Shown here: in pieces, positions 31,638 to 47,601 of the stretch | Layout of the letters: each line of letters starts with the position of its first letter | How positions within the stretch are numbered: the stretch's first letter is position 1 | Assembly: GCF_000421185.1 (NCBI RefSeq) | Contig: NZ_ATWJ01000010.1 | Location: 186,001-250,000, forward strand | Length of the DNA stretch: 64,000 nucleotides | From: Ornithinimicrobium pekingense DSM 21552 | GTDB lineage: Bacteria > Actinomycetota > Actinomycetes > Actinomycetales > Dermatophilaceae | Direction of reading: 5' to 3' | Notes under the pieces: generated by a model | Databases searched by the model: none | What the model was told of the DNA's origin: nothing | The model's input: only the letters and a program-made list of their open reading frames with translations | Position numbers and translations under genes: made by a program

Positions 31638-32681
31638 TCAGGCGTCGGTGAGGACGTCCTGGCGCGCCGTGCGGCCCGCTGTCTCCCCCGCCGGGCGGGA
31701 GACGGCATACACCTTCTCGACCGCGAGGGTGATGACCGCGGCGAGCGCGGCGGCGCCGGCCATGTGCAGACCCACCGCGAGCACAGGGACCCCGTTGAAG
31801 AACTGGTAGTAGCCGAGCGCCGCCTGGGCCAGGAGCAGCGCTCCCAGCAGCAGCAGGACGCGGCGCACCGGGGCGGGCCAGCCCCGCCGGAGCGCCACGG
31901 CGAGGGCCGCCAGCGTCGCGGCCACCATCACGTAGACGGGCACGACGTGCACGCGCGTGACGACGTAGGGGTCGAAGGCGTGCCGGGCGACCTCACCGGC
32001 GTCCCCGGAGTGCGGGCCGGTGCCGGTGACCAGCGTGCCGAGGTAGATCGTCAGGGCGCCGCTGACCGCGATCGTCCCCGCCAGGCCGCGCGCCAGGCCG
32101 CGCTCGGGACCTCCGAGCTGGCCGGCGCGCTCGGAGACGGCCACCTGCTCCAGCGACACCCGGCGGGTGCGGGCGACCAGCACCGCGGCGAGCGCGACGA
32201 GGACGGTCGAGATCACGAAGTGCACACCGACCACCCAGGGGTTGAGGCCGGTGCGCACGGTGATGCCGCCCACGGCCGCCTGCAGGATGATGCCCAGGCC
32301 GATCGCGACGGCGATCCGGACGAACGACGGGTGGCGGTCGCGGGTGCGCCAGACGGCCAGGAAGGTCAGCACCGAGATGGCCACCAGCAGGAAGGTCAGG
32401 GTCCGGTTGCCGAACTCGATGTAGCCGTGGACCCCCATCTCCGGGGTGTTGGTCCAGGAGGCGTCGGTGCACCGTGGCCAGGTCGGGCACCCCAGGCCGC
32501 TGCCGGTGAGGCGCACCGCTCCCCCGGTCACGATGAGGAGGGCGTTGGCCAGCATGGAGGCCCAGGCCGTGGCGCGGACCCACCCGGTCACGGTGGTCGG
32601 CATCAGGAACGCGCGGACCGCTCCGCCACCCCTGGGGCCGGGGCCGGCCGCCGTCGGGGTGGTCGAGGTCGGGGACGTCAT
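31638..32681 (-). CDS. ctaA: Haem A synthase (COX15/CtaA)
   Basis: A 347-residue membrane enzyme that oxidises haem O to haem A. About eight helices; conserved segments are TGGAVRLTGSGLGCPTWPRC (with the extracytoplasmic Cys pair region), EFGNRTLTF, VHFVISTVLVALAAV and, in the second half, TRVHVVPVYVM and GLHMAGAA with haem-ligand histidines. The ATG at 32681 follows TAGGAGGACCCGC. It lies 10 bp downstream of ctaB and serves the aa3 oxidase together with SURF1. Confidence 0.94.
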   Translation of the reverse strand: MTSPTSTTPTAAGPGPRGGGAVRAFLMPTTVTGWVRATAWASMLANALLIVTGGAVRLTGSGLGCPTWPRCTDASWTNTPEMGVHGYIEFGNRTLTFLLVAISVLTFLAVWRTRDRHPSFVRIAVAIGLGIILQAAVGGITVRTGLNPWVVGVHFVISTVLVALAAVLVARTRRVSLEQVAVSERAGQLGGPERGLARGLAGTIAVSGALTIYLGTLVTGTGPHSGDAGEVARHAFDPYVVTRVHVVPVYVMVAATLAALAVALRRGWPAPVRRVLLLLGALLLAQAALGYYQFFNGVPVLAVGLHMAGAAALAAVITLAVEKVYAVSRPAGETAGRTARQDVLTDA

Positions 32682-32691
32682 GCGGGTCCTC

Positions 32692-33663
32692 CTACAGCGG
32701 CAGGGGGAGGTACAGGAGCGGGTCGACCGCCACGCCCAGGAACAGCAGGGTCAGGTAGCTGATCGAGTAGTGGAACAGCCGCATCGCCCCGAGGGCCTTG
32801 CCGGTGACGCCGCGGCGGGCGCGCCCCAGGAGCCGGTGGGACTCGACGACGAAGAGCGCGCCGGAGACCAGGGCGACCACCGTGTAGATCCAGCCCATGG
32901 GGGCCACGGGCACCAGGGCCAGCGAGGTGAGCACGGTGACCCAGGCGTAGACGACGATCTGCCGGCCGACCGCGACGTCCTCGGCCACCACCGGCAGCAT
33001 CGGCACGCCCGCGGCGGCGTAGTCCTCGCGGAACCTCATCGACAGCGGCCAGTAGTGCGGGGGCGTCCAGAAGAAGACCACCAGGAACAGGATGAGCGCC
33101 GCCCAGGACAGCGAGTCGGCCACGGCCGACCACCCGATGAGCACGGGCATGCACCCGGCGACCCCGCCCCAGACGATGTTCTGGCTGGTGCGGCGCTTGA
33201 GGATGATCGTGTAGAAGACGACGTAGAGCGCGATCGCCCCGAGCGCCAGCCAGGCCGACAGCCAGTTGACGACCAGCCCGAGCCACAGGACGGAGGCGAC
33301 GCCGAGGACCGCACCGAAGAGCAGCGCCGAGCCCGGCGTGACGGTCCCCGTCACGAGGGGGCGGTTGGAGGTGCGGTGCATCCGCGCGTCGATGTCGCGG
33401 TCGAGGTAGCAGTTGAGGACGTTGGCCGACGCCGCGGCCAGGGTGCCGCCGACGAGGGTGGCCACGATGAGCCAGATGGGCGGTATGCCGCGCTCGGCGA
33501 GGAACATCACCGGGAAGGTCGTGACCAGCAGCAGCTCGATGATGCGGGGCTTGGTCAGGGAGACGTAGTCGCGGACCACGTCGCGCCAGCCCCGCGCTCG
33601 CGGGTCCCCGTCGCGGACGTCGACAGGAGCGTCGGGCGCGGGGCGCGGGTCGAGCGAGGTCAC
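32692..33663 (-). CDS. ctaB: Protohaem IX farnesyltransferase (haem O synthase)
   Basis: A 323-residue UbiA-family prenyltransferase that makes haem O from protohaem and farnesyl diphosphate. [17 protein letters not shown] starts the membrane part; [18 protein letters not shown] is the first Asp-rich NxxxDxxxD site and the second is in [19 protein letters not shown]. About nine helices. The GTG at 33663 follows AAGGACACC. It is first in ctaB-ctaA and divergent from the pentose-phosphate operon, the conserved actinobacterial arrangement. Confidence 0.95.
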   Translation of the reverse strand: MTSLDPRPAPDAPVDVRDGDPRARGWRDVVRDYVSLTKPRIIELLLVTTFPVMFLAERGIPPIWLIVATLVGGTLAAASANVLNCYLDRDIDARMHRTSNRPLVTGTVTPGSALLFGAVLGVASVLWLGLVVNWLSAWLALGAIALYVVFYTIILKRRTSQNIVWGGVAGCMPVLIGWSAVADSLSWAALILFLVVFFWTPPHYWPLSMRFREDYAAAGVPMLPVVAEDVAVGRQIVVYAWVTVLTSLALVPVAPMGWIYTVVALVSGALFVVESHRLLGRARRGVTGKALGAMRLFHYSISYLTLLFLGVAVDPLLYLPLPL

Positions 33664-33885
33664 GGTGTCCTTCGGGTGGCGGCGTCGTCCGGGGGGACGC
33701 TGGCGTGCCTCGATGGTACTCCGTGGCAGGTGCCCGACCCGAACCGCGCCACCCCTCCCTGACGAGGCAAGAGTCTGCAACGAGGGCGGCACGGAGGACG
33801 AGCGGCTAAGGTCGGGGCTAGGCCGTCCGGACCCGGCTACGGGCCGAGAGCGGCGCACCCCGTCCCCGCACCCGTAGGAGCATTC

Positions 33886-36177
<2,292 letters not shown>

Positions 36178-36188
36178 GAGAGGCAACG

Positions 36189-37358
36189 ATGAGCGACCAG
36201 AACCAGGGCAAGCCGACCCCGTCCCCCACCGAGGTAGCGACGGCCGAGGAGACGCGAACCGCGCTGCACGAGCTTGCCGACGCCGGTGTCTCCGTCTGGC
36301 TGGACGACCTCAACCGCCCGATGATCCAGGACGGCGACCTGGCCACCTACATCGACCGCGGCGTGCTGGGCGTCACCACCAACCCCACGATCTTCGCCAC
36401 GGCGCTGTCCGAGGGCGAGGCGTACACCCCCCAGATCAAGACGCTGGCCGCCGGCACCACCGAGGAGGCGGTCTTCGCCCTCACCACGGAGGACGTGCGC
36501 AACGCCTGCGACGTGTTCACCCCCGTCTTCGAGCGCACCGGTGGCCTGGACGGGCGGGTCTCCATCGAGGTGGACCCGCACCTGGCCAAGGACACGGCCG
36601 GCACCGTCGAGCTGGCCAAGCGGCTGTGGGCCGAGATCGACCGGCCCAACCTCCTCATCAAGATCCCGGCGACCGTCGAGGGGCTGCCCGCGATCAGCCA
36701 GACGCTGGCCGAGGGCATCAGCGTCAACGTCACGCTGATCTTCAGCCTGGACCGCTACCGCGGGGTGATGAACGCCTACCTGACCGGCCTCGAGCAGGCC
36801 CGGGAGCGCGGCAAGGACCTGTCGTCCATCTACTCGGTGGCCTCGTTCTTCGTCTCCCGCGTGGACGGCGAGATCGACAAGCGCCTGGAGGCCATCGGCA
36901 CCGACGAGGCCCTGGCGCTGCGCGGCAAGGCCGGGCTCGCCAACGCCCGGCTCGCCTACCAGGCCTTCGAGGAGGTCTTCTCGACCCCGCGCTGGCAGAA
37001 CCTCGCCGACGACGGCGCCAACGTCCAGCGCCCGCTGTGGGCCTCGACCGGGGTGAAGAACCCCGACTACCCGGACACGCTCTACGTGACCGAGCTGGTG
37101 GCGCCCCACACGGTGAACACCATGCCGGCCAAGACCATGGAGGCCACCGTCGACCACGGGAAGATCAGCGGCGACACCGTCAGCGGGTCCTACGCCGAGG
37201 CGCAGCAGGTGCTCGACGACCTCGCCCGCGTGGGGGTGTCCTACACCGAGGTCGTGGAGCTGCTCGAGACCGAGGGCGTCGACAAGTTCGAGACGTCCTG
37301 GCAGGAGCTTCTGGACACCGTCTCGGAGGAGCTGGCCAAGCACCAGGAGGGCGCGTGA
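36189..37358 (+). CDS. tal: Transaldolase
   Basis: A 389-residue actinobacterial-type (subfamily 2) transaldolase. [10 protein letters not shown] opens the barrel, TTNPTIF is conserved, the Schiff-base lysine is in [13 protein letters not shown] and [11 protein letters not shown] follows. Transfers dihydroxyacetone between sedoheptulose-7-phosphate and glyceraldehyde-3-phosphate. ATG 36189 is preferred (GAGAGG five bases upstream); a GTG at 36174 would overlap the tkt stop. Its stop overlaps the pgi GTG by 4 nt. Confidence 0.95.
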   Translation: MSDQNQGKPTPSPTEVATAEETRTALHELADAGVSVWLDDLNRPMIQDGDLATYIDRGVLGVTTNPTIFATALSEGEAYTPQIKTLAAGTTEEAVFALTTEDVRNACDVFTPVFERTGGLDGRVSIEVDPHLAKDTAGTVELAKRLWAEIDRPNLLIKIPATVEGLPAISQTLAEGISVNVTLIFSLDRYRGVMNAYLTGLEQARERGKDLSSIYSVASFFVSRVDGEIDKRLEAIGTDEALALRGKAGLANARLAYQAFEEVFSTPRWQNLADDGANVQRPLWASTGVKNPDYPDTLYVTELVAPHTVNTMPAKTMEATVDHGKISGDTVSGSYAEAQQVLDDLARVGVSYTEVVELLETEGVDKFETSWQELLDTVSEELAKHQEGA

Positions 37359-39012
37359 GCGCCCTGACGGTCGAGGCCCTCGGCGCCGCCGCAGACGCGG
37401 TCGAGCAGCACCTGGGCCCCCTCGTGGAGGAGCGTTTCGCCTCCCGCCTGTTCGCCCAGGACGCCACCCTGTGGGGCCCGGAGGCGGAGTCCGAGGCCGC
37501 GGTCCGCCTCTCGTGGGTGGGTCTGCCCCGGTCCTCCCGCCCGCTGGTCGGCGAGGTGTCGGCGCTGCGGGAGCAGCTGCGCGAGCGCGGTGTCAGCCGC
37601 ATCGTGCTCTGCGGGATGGGCGGCTCCAGCCTGGCGCCGGAGGTCATCTGCGCGACCGCCGGGGTGCCGCTGGTGGTGCTGGACAGCTCCGACCCGGACA
37701 TGGTGCGCGCCGCGCTCGAGGAGGACATCAGCGCCACGGCGGTGGTGGTGTCCTCCAAGTCCGGGTCCACCCTGGAGACCGACTCGCAGCGCAGGGCCTT
37801 CGTCCAGGCCTTCACCGACGCCGGCATCGACCCCACCGAGCGTGTCGTCATCGTCACCGACCCCGGGAGCCCCCTGGACGAGCAGTCCCGGGCGGACGGC
37901 TACCGGGTCGTCAACGCCGACCCGGACGTCGGCGGACGCTACTCGGCCCTGACCGCCTTCGGGCTGGTTCCCTCGGGCCTGGCCGGTGCGGACATCGCGG
38001 CCCTGCTGGACGAGGCCGAGGAGGTCGCCGACCTGCTGGCCGACGACGACCAGGGCAACCCGGGCCTGCGCCTGGGCGCCGCGCTGGGAGGCACCGAGCC
38101 GCTGCGCGACAAGCTCCTCTTCGCCGACGCCGGGTCGGGCATCTCCGGCCTGGCCGACTGGGCCGAGCAGCTCATCGCCGAGTCCACGGGCAAGGAGGGC
38201 ACGGGTGTGCTCCCGGTGGTGGTGCCGGCCCACGCCGGACCCACCGACGGGCTGGAGGACACCACCGACTGCACCGTCGTGGCCCTCATCGCCGACCCGG
38301 ACACCGACCTGGACGGCGACGACGGCCACGACGAGAGCGGCACGGCGCCGGCGGGAGCGGCGGCCGGCTCGCAGGTGAACGTCGCCGGCCCCCTGGGGGC
38401 GCAGTTCCTCCTCTGGGAGGTCGCGACGGCGGTCGCCGGACGCCTGCTCGGCATCAACCCCTTCGACCAGCCCGACGTCGAGAGCGCCAAGCAGGCCGCC
38501 CGCGACATCATGGAGCAGGGGGCCGGGGAGGGCGACGACCCGGTGGCCGTCGACGACGCGGTCGAGATCCGCGCCGGCAGCTGGCTGCCCCCCGGCACCT
38601 CGACCCTGCAGGAGGCCGTGGAGGCCCTGACGCGGCAGCTGGACCCCGCGCGCGGCTACCTGGCCGTGATGGTCTACCTCGACCGGCTCCGCCTCGCCGG
38701 CCTCGCCTCGGTGCAGGCCGACCTGGTGCGCCGCACGGGCCGGCCGGTCACCTTCGGCTGGGGCCCGCGGTTCCTGCACTCCACCGGCCAGTACCACAAG
38801 GGCGGACCCGCCCAGGGTGTCTACCTGCAGGTCACCGGTGCGCCGGAGCAGGACCTCGCCGTGCCCGGCAAGGACTACACCTTCGGGGAGTTCATCACGG
38901 CCCAGGCCGCGGGCGACGCCGCGGTGCTCGCCGAGCACGGCCGGCCCGTCCTGCGCCTGCACCTCACCGACCAGGCGCGTGGCCTCGAGCAGCTGCGCGC
39001 GGCACTGGGCTG

Positions 39013-39013
<1 letters not shown>
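37355..39013 (+). CDS. pgi: Glucose-6-phosphate isomerase
   Basis: A 552-residue isomerase linking glycolysis with the oxidative pentose-phosphate branch. MGGSSLAPE and [11 protein letters not shown] bind the sugar phosphate; [18 protein letters not shown] near the C-terminus is a family signature. An acidic low-complexity insertion (coded by ~38310-38372, with runs of Asp and then Ala/Gly) is unusual. The GTG at 37355 overlaps the tal stop (GTGA) and the stop shares one base with zwf. The pgi gene within the tkt-zwf operon channels carbon directly to G6P dehydrogenase. Confidence 0.93.
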
Positions 39014-40559
<1,546 letters not shown>

Positions 40560-40563
<4 letters not shown>

Positions 40564-42410
40564 TCCGCGACCTGCCGAGCACCTCGACCAGCGCGGTCTC
40601 CAAGGAGCTCCTGCGCCTGCGCAACGAGGTGGGCGCCATGGCCATGGGCCGCGTCCTCACCCTGCTGGTCACCGTGGACGAGGACCAGGCCGACGCCGCC
40701 ATCCGCGCGGCCAACGACGCGACACGGCAGCACCCGGCGCGGATCCTCGTGCTCGTCCTGGCCAACAGCCGTGGCAGGGGCCGCCTCGACGCCCAGATCC
40801 GGGTGGGCGGCGACGCGGGCGCCAGCGAGATCGTCGTGCTGCGCCTCTACGGCGACCTCACCCGCCAGGAGGCGTCCGTCGTCACCCCGCTGCTGCTGCC
40901 CGACTCCCCCATCGTCGCCTGGTGGCCGGGCGAGCCGCCCGCCGACGTGGCCGGCTCGCCGCTGGGGCAGATGGCGCACCGGCGGATCACCGACGCCACC
41001 GTCTGCCCCAGGCCCGCGACCCAGCTGAAGCGCCGGGACCGCCACTACGCCCCCGGGGACAGCGACCTCGCGTGGACGCGCATCACCCGGTGGCGGGCGC
41101 TCCTGGCCGCCTCGCTGGAGTCCGCACCCTTCGAGCCGGTCACGGGGGCGGCCGTCACCGCCGAGCCCGACCACCCGGGAGCGGCCCTGCTCGCCGGCTG
41201 GCTGGCGGCCATGCTGCGGTGTCCCGTCACCCGTGTGCGCAGCGCCGCCGGCAGCGGCCTGGTCAGCGTGCGCCTGGAGCGCGTCTCGGGTCCGATCGAC
41301 CTGGTGCGCACCGAGGACGGCACGGACACCGCCACGCTCAGCCGTGTCGGCAGCCTGCCCCGTCTCGTGGCCCTGCACACCCCCTCGTTGGCGCAGACGC
41401 TGGCCGACGAGCTGCGCCGGCTCGACCCCGACGAGGTCTACGCCGTCGCTCTGCGCGAGGGGCTGCCTCTGGTCAGCCGCGGGTCCACCCGGAGCCGCGC
41501 CGCGCAGGCGGGCGACGTGCCCGCCGGGCCGGAGGACGTCGACACCTCCGACCGTGCGAGCGTCTCGAGCCGCGCCCTGGGACGTCGCTCCCCCTCGGAG
41601 CGGGCCGCCGACGAGGCCGTGCAGGCCCGCGTGGAGGAGGCCCTCGAGACGGCCCGGGCCGGAGAGGTCCGGACCTTCCCGGACAAGGGCGCCGTCGCCC
41701 GGACCGTCGTGGACGAGCTGGACCGCCGGGTCCACGACGCCGTGGCCACCCGCGGACAGGCCCACCTCGTGCTGACCGGTGGCTCCATGGGAACGGCCGT
41801 CATGGAGGACCTGGCCGGGCGCGCGCGGTCCGGCGACCTGGAGCGTGCCGTCTGGCAGCAGGTGCACCTGTGGTGGGGCGACGAGCGGTTCGTGCCCGAG
41901 GGGCACGAGGACCGCAACGACGCCCAGGCCGACGACGCCGGGCTGGGCGACCTGCCCGTGCGCCGCGAGCACGTCCACCGGGTGCCGGCCGGGTCCGACC
42001 CCGAGCAGGCCACGGAGGCCGCCGCACGGTATGCGGCCGAGCTGGCCCGGCACGCACCGGAGGGGTCGGGCGTCCCCGAGCTCGACGTCGTGATGCTGGG
42101 CGTGGGGCCGGACGCCCACGTCGCCTCGCTCTTCCCCGGCCGTCCCCAGCTGGGGGTGGAGGACCGCACCACCGCAGCCGTGGGGGACTCGCCGAAGCCG
42201 CCGCCGACGCGGGTGACGCTGACCCTGCCCGCCCTGGCGCAGGCCTCGGCGGTGTGGCTGCTGGTGGCCGGTGCGGACAAGGCCGAGGCCGTGGCGCTCG
42301 CCCGGGGCACGCGGGACGACCCCCAGGTGCCCGCGTCCTGCGTCCGCGGACGGCACGAGACCGTGTGGTGGCTCGACGAGGCCGCCGCCGCCTCGCTCGA
42401 CCAGGTCTAG
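40560..42410 (+). CDS. opcA-pgl: OpcA-6-phosphogluconolactonase fusion
   Basis: One uninterrupted 616-codon frame. Residues 1-~305 are OpcA, the G6P dehydrogenase assembly factor (MGRVLTLLVTVDE, SPIVAWWPGEPP, RRITDAT). About 60 Ala/Arg/Ser-rich residues link to a full 6-phosphogluconolactonase from ~369 to the end (LVLTGGSMGTAVMEDL, VHLWWGDERFVPEGHEDRN, MLGVGPDAHVASLFPG). Most actinobacteria have opcA and pgl (devB) as adjacent separate genes. The GTG at 40560 overlaps the zwf stop. The fusion would tether lactone hydrolysis to the dehydrogenase complex. Base composition does not change at the junction. Confidence 0.92.
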
Positions 42411-42422
42411 GGGACCGGCGGC

Positions 42423-42788
42423 TCAGCCCTCGGCGGAGCCGCCGCCCACGCCGCGGCGGCGCATGGCCTCCAGGGCCTCCTCCAGCAGCGCGGCGCCGTC
42501 GGAGTCGCTCCGGCGCTCCTTCACGTAGGCCAGGTGGGTCTTGTAGGGCTCGATCCGGGGCGCCTCCGGCGGGTGGGCCGGGTCCGTCCCGGCGGGCAGC
42601 CCGCACCGCGGACAGTCCCAGGTCTCCGGGACCTCGATCTCCTCGCCCCGGGCGAAGCTGGGTGTGGTCTCGTGGCCGTTCGCGCACCAGTAGCTGACGA
42701 CGATGCGCGGCGCGGTGTCCCCCCGTTCGGACTCTCCCATCGGGCCCGAGCCCACCCTGCTGCCGCGGATCGCGTTGGTCCCTGCCAT
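42423..42788 (-). CDS. rbpA: RNA polymerase-binding protein RbpA
   Basis: A 121-residue actinobacterial RNA polymerase factor that stabilises the holoenzyme with the principal sigma factor. The basic linker (NAIRGSRVGSGPMG) contacts promoter DNA; the core has YWCANGHETTPSFA and WDCPRCGLPAGTDP (four potential zinc cysteines, as in Streptomyces); the C-terminal TPYKTHLAYVKERRS-like sigma-interaction region is present as EPYKTHLAYVKERRSD. The ATG follows GAAGGAGGCACCGC. It converges on opcA-pgl, 12 bp apart. Confidence 0.96.
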   Translation of the reverse strand: MAGTNAIRGSRVGSGPMGESERGDTAPRIVVSYWCANGHETTPSFARGEEIEVPETWDCPRCGLPAGTDPAHPPEAPRIEPYKTHLAYVKERRSDSDGAALLEEALEAMRRRGVGGGSAEG

Positions 42789-42827
42789 GCGGTGCCTCCT
42801 TCATACCCCTGTGTCGGCTGCGTCGGC

Positions 42828-42853
42828 GACGGACCCGGACACAGCCGTGTTCC
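42828..42853 (-). promoter_or_regulatory. Possible SigR/SigH-like promoter of rbpA
   Basis: Minus strand GGAAC (42853-42849), 18-nt spacer, GTC (42830-42828). The thiol-stress sigma factor consensus is GGAAT-N18/19-GTT, so this differs at the last base. Streptomyces rbpA is in the SigR regulon. An alternative -10, TACTCT, lies upstream near 42872. Confidence 0.25.
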
Positions 42854-42931
42854 AGGTGGGCAGAGTAACCCGGCAGACCCCGTGCTCACCAGGGTCGCGC
42901 CGTCACCGGCGCGGCGGAGGAGCTGTGCCGG

Positions 42932-43183
42932 TCAGCCGAAGCGGACGAGCAGGCCGAGCCCCACGATGACCGTGATCCACACGAGCGCGACCGCGACGGT
43001 GATCCGGTTGAGGTTGCGCTCGGCCACCGACGACCCGCCCAGGCTGCTGCTCATGCCACCCCCGAACATGTCGGACATGCCGCCCCCGCGCCCCTTGTGC
43101 ATGAGGATGAGCAGCACGAGGAAACAGCTGGTGATCACCAGCAGGGCGTTCAGGAACCAGCGCACGTAGTCCACGCGGGACAC
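42932..43183 (-). CDS. secG: Preprotein translocase subunit SecG
   Basis: An 83-residue protein of the SecYEG channel. Two transmembrane helices (~8-28 and ~62-81) flank the conserved cytoplasmic loop HKGRGGGMSDMFGGGMSSS. GTG 43183 is preceded by ACGAGGT. It lies 119 bp downstream of tpiA, separated by a strong hairpin, so it may have its own promoter; the gap-pgk-tpi-secG order is common in actinobacteria. Confidence 0.95.
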   Translation of the reverse strand: MSRVDYVRWFLNALLVITSCFLVLLILMHKGRGGGMSDMFGGGMSSSLGGSSVAERNLNRITVAVALVWITVIVGLGLLVRFG

Positions 43184-43212
43184 ACCTCGTCATCGGGTCG
43201 GAAAGCTTGTCT

Positions 43213-43246
43213 GTCGCCCCGCGGCCGCGAGGGGCCGCGGGGCGAC
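43213..43246 (-). terminator. 14-bp perfect hairpin between tpiA and secG
   Basis: GTCGCCCCGCGGCC (43213-43226) and GGCCGCGGGGCGAC (43233-43246), loop of 6 nt. It lies between tpiA (stop at 43303) and secG (start 43183), on their common strand, so it should end or attenuate gap-pgk-tpiA transcripts before secG. No U run. Confidence 0.6.
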
Positions 43247-43302
43247 GTACAGCCTAACCCAGGCGGTCCGGCGCGCCCGACGCGGCGCGCGGCCCGGTCA
43301 CC

Positions 43303-44115
43303 TCAGGCGGAGCCACCGTGATGCTGGCGGTAGCGGCAGATCGCGGCGAAGTCGTCCACGACGAGCGAGGCACCCCCGACGAGGGCCCCGTCGACGTCCT
43401 CCTGCGCCATGATCTCGGCCACGTTGGCGGCCTTCACCGAGCCGCCGTAGAGGATGCGCAGCCCGTCGGCGACCTGGTCGCCGACCAGCTCACGGACGGT
43501 GCCCCGGACCGCCGCGCACACCTCCTGGGCGTCCTGCGGCGTGGCCACCTCGCCGGTGCCGATCGCCCACACGGGCTCGTAGGCCACGACGACCCGGGAG
43601 ACCTGGTCGCCGTCGAGACCGTCGAGGGCGCCGGCCAGCTGTCCCACGACGTGCTGGACGTGCCTGCCGGCCTGCCGGACGTCCAGGGGCTCACCGACGC
43701 ACAGGATCGGCGTCAGACCGTGCCGCAGCGCCGCCCGCACCTTGGCCGCGACGACCCGGTCGTCCTCGGCGTGGTACAGGCGTCGTTCGCTGTGCCCGAC
43801 GGCGACGTAGGTGCACCCGAGCTTGGCCAGGAAGGCGCCCGAGATCTCGCCGGTGTAAGCCCCCTCGTCGTGCTGGGAGAGGTCCTGCCCCCCGTAGCGC
43901 AGGTCGAGGTTGTCACCCTGGACCAGCGTCTGGACCGACCGCAGGTCGGTGAAGGGCGGGAGGACGGCGACCTCCACCGCGGCGAAGTCGTGCCGGGCGT
44001 CCTTGAGCGTCCAGTCGAGCTTCTGCACCAGGTGCGTGGCCTGGAGGTGGTCGAGGTTCATCTTCCAGTTGCCCGCCATCAGGGGCGTGCGCGGGGTGCT
44101 CTTCGTCTGCGCCAT
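43303..44115 (-). CDS. tpiA: Triose-phosphate isomerase
   Basis: A 270-residue TIM barrel interconverting dihydroxyacetone phosphate and glyceraldehyde-3-phosphate. MAGNWKMN carries the catalytic Lys, VAVGHSERR the His, [13 protein letters not shown] the Glu, and [17 protein letters not shown] the phosphate loop. Slightly longer than usual by ~10 N-terminal residues. The ATG shares one base with the pgk stop (TGATG). Confidence 0.97.
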   Translation of the reverse strand: MAQTKSTPRTPLMAGNWKMNLDHLQATHLVQKLDWTLKDARHDFAAVEVAVLPPFTDLRSVQTLVQGDNLDLRYGGQDLSQHDEGAYTGEISGAFLAKLGCTYVAVGHSERRLYHAEDDRVVAAKVRAALRHGLTPILCVGEPLDVRQAGRHVQHVVGQLAGALDGLDGDQVSRVVVAYEPVWAIGTGEVATPQDAQEVCAAVRGTVRELVGDQVADGLRILYGGSVKAANVAEIMAQEDVDGALVGGASLVVDDFAAICRYRQHHGGSA

Positions 44116-45326
44116 CAGTCCTCCAGCACCGCAAGGCCGGGGAGCTCCTTGCCCTCGAGATACTCCAGGCTCGCCCCGCCGCCGGTGGAGATGTGCCCGA
44201 AGTCGTCGTCGGCGAAGCCGAGGTCGCGCACGGCCGCGGCGCTGTCACCGCCACCGACGACCGTCATCGCGCCGTCCCTGGTCCGGTCGACCAGAGCCGT
44301 GGCCACCGCCTTGGTGCCCGAGGCGAAGGGAGCCATCTCGAAGGCGCCCATCGGGCCGTTCCAGAACACGGTGCGGGCGTCGGCGAGGGCCTGGGTGAAG
44401 AGCTGCTCGGACTCCGGCCCGATGTCCAGGCCCATCATGTCGGCCGGGATCGCGTCGGCCGCGACCACCTCGTGACGGGCGTCGGCCGAGAAGGCGTCGG
44501 CCACGACGACGTCGACGGGCAGGACGATCTCCACGCCCTTCTCCGCGGCGGTCTCGAGGTAGCCGCGGACCGTGTCGACCTGGTCCTCCTCCAGCAGGCT
44601 GGTGCCGACCTCGTGGCCCTGCGCGCGCAGGAAGGTGAACACCATGCCCCCGCCCACGAGCAGCTTGTCGGCCACCGACAGGAGGGACTCGATGACACCG
44701 AGCTTGTCGCTGACCTTGGCACCGCCGAGGATGACCACGTAGGGCCGCTGCGGGTCCTCCCGCAGCCGCCGCATGACGTCGACCTCGGCGTGGACCAGGC
44801 CGCCCGCCGCGTGCGGGAGCAGCCGAGCGACGTCATACACCGACGCCTGGGCGCGGTGGACGACCCCGAAGCCGTCGGAGACGAAGGCGTCGGCGAGCCC
44901 GGCGAGCTGCCGGGCGAACTCGGCGCGCTCGCCGTCGCCCTTGGCGGTCTCGCCGGCGTTGAAGCGCAGGTTCTCCAGGACGACGACGTCACCGTCGGCC
45001 ATGGCGCGCACCGCGGTCGTGGCCCGCTCCCCCACCGTCTCCTCGACGAAGGTCACCGGTCGACCGAGCAGCTCGCCGAGCCGCTCGGCGACCGGTGCGA
45101 GCGAGTAGCGCGGGTCGGGCTCGCCCTTCGGACGGCCCAGGTGGGCGGTCACCACGACCCGTGCGCCCGCCTCCGCGAGCGCACGGATCGTCGGCACCGA
45201 GGCCCGGACCCGGCCGTCGTCGGTGATCGTCGTGCCGTCGAGGGGCACGTTGAGGTCGCTGCGGACCAGCACCGTGCGGCCCGCGAGTCCGCCGAGGTCC
45301 TCCCCCAGCTGCTCGATCGTGCGCAT
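44115..45326 (-). CDS. pgk: Phosphoglycerate kinase
   Basis: A 403-residue glycolytic kinase. [13 protein letters not shown] near the N-terminus, LTSHLGRPKG replaced by [20 protein letters not shown], the hinge [14 protein letters not shown] and the nucleotide loop [11 protein letters not shown] are intact. ATG 45326 lies 5 bp after the gap stop (44-50% shorter gap than typical operon joints), so gap-pgk-tpiA is a tight operon. Confidence 0.97.
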   Translation of the reverse strand: MRTIEQLGEDLGGLAGRTVLVRSDLNVPLDGTTITDDGRVRASVPTIRALAEAGARVVVTAHLGRPKGEPDPRYSLAPVAERLGELLGRPVTFVEETVGERATTAVRAMADGDVVVLENLRFNAGETAKGDGERAEFARQLAGLADAFVSDGFGVVHRAQASVYDVARLLPHAAGGLVHAEVDVMRRLREDPQRPYVVILGGAKVSDKLGVIESLLSVADKLLVGGGMVFTFLRAQGHEVGTSLLEEDQVDTVRGYLETAAEKGVEIVLPVDVVVADAFSADARHEVVAADAIPADMMGLDIGPESEQLFTQALADARTVFWNGPMGAFEMAPFASGTKAVATALVDRTRDGAMTVVGGGDSAAAVRDLGFADDDFGHISTGGGASLEYLEGKELPGLAVLED

Positions 45327-45331
45327 CAGGC

Positions 45332-47447
<2,116 letters not shown>

Positions 47448-47601
47448 AGCCGTCAACCTCCTGGTGCGCTCGGGCGGGGTGGTGGTCAGTGACCCTGGCT
47501 GGTTCCCACCCGCGTGCGGCAGGCTACCTTGTCCGCGGCTCATCGACGTCCTCCCGGCCGGGTCCGTGACGCTGCGCCCGCGACCGGGAGGGGCGCGGCG
47601 C

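Noticed and set aside
47551-47590. Hairpin CTCCCGG/CCGGGAG between yvcK and whiA as a terminator.
   Set aside because: Only 7 bp with a 26-nt loop; too weak to list as a feature in such GC-rich DNA.
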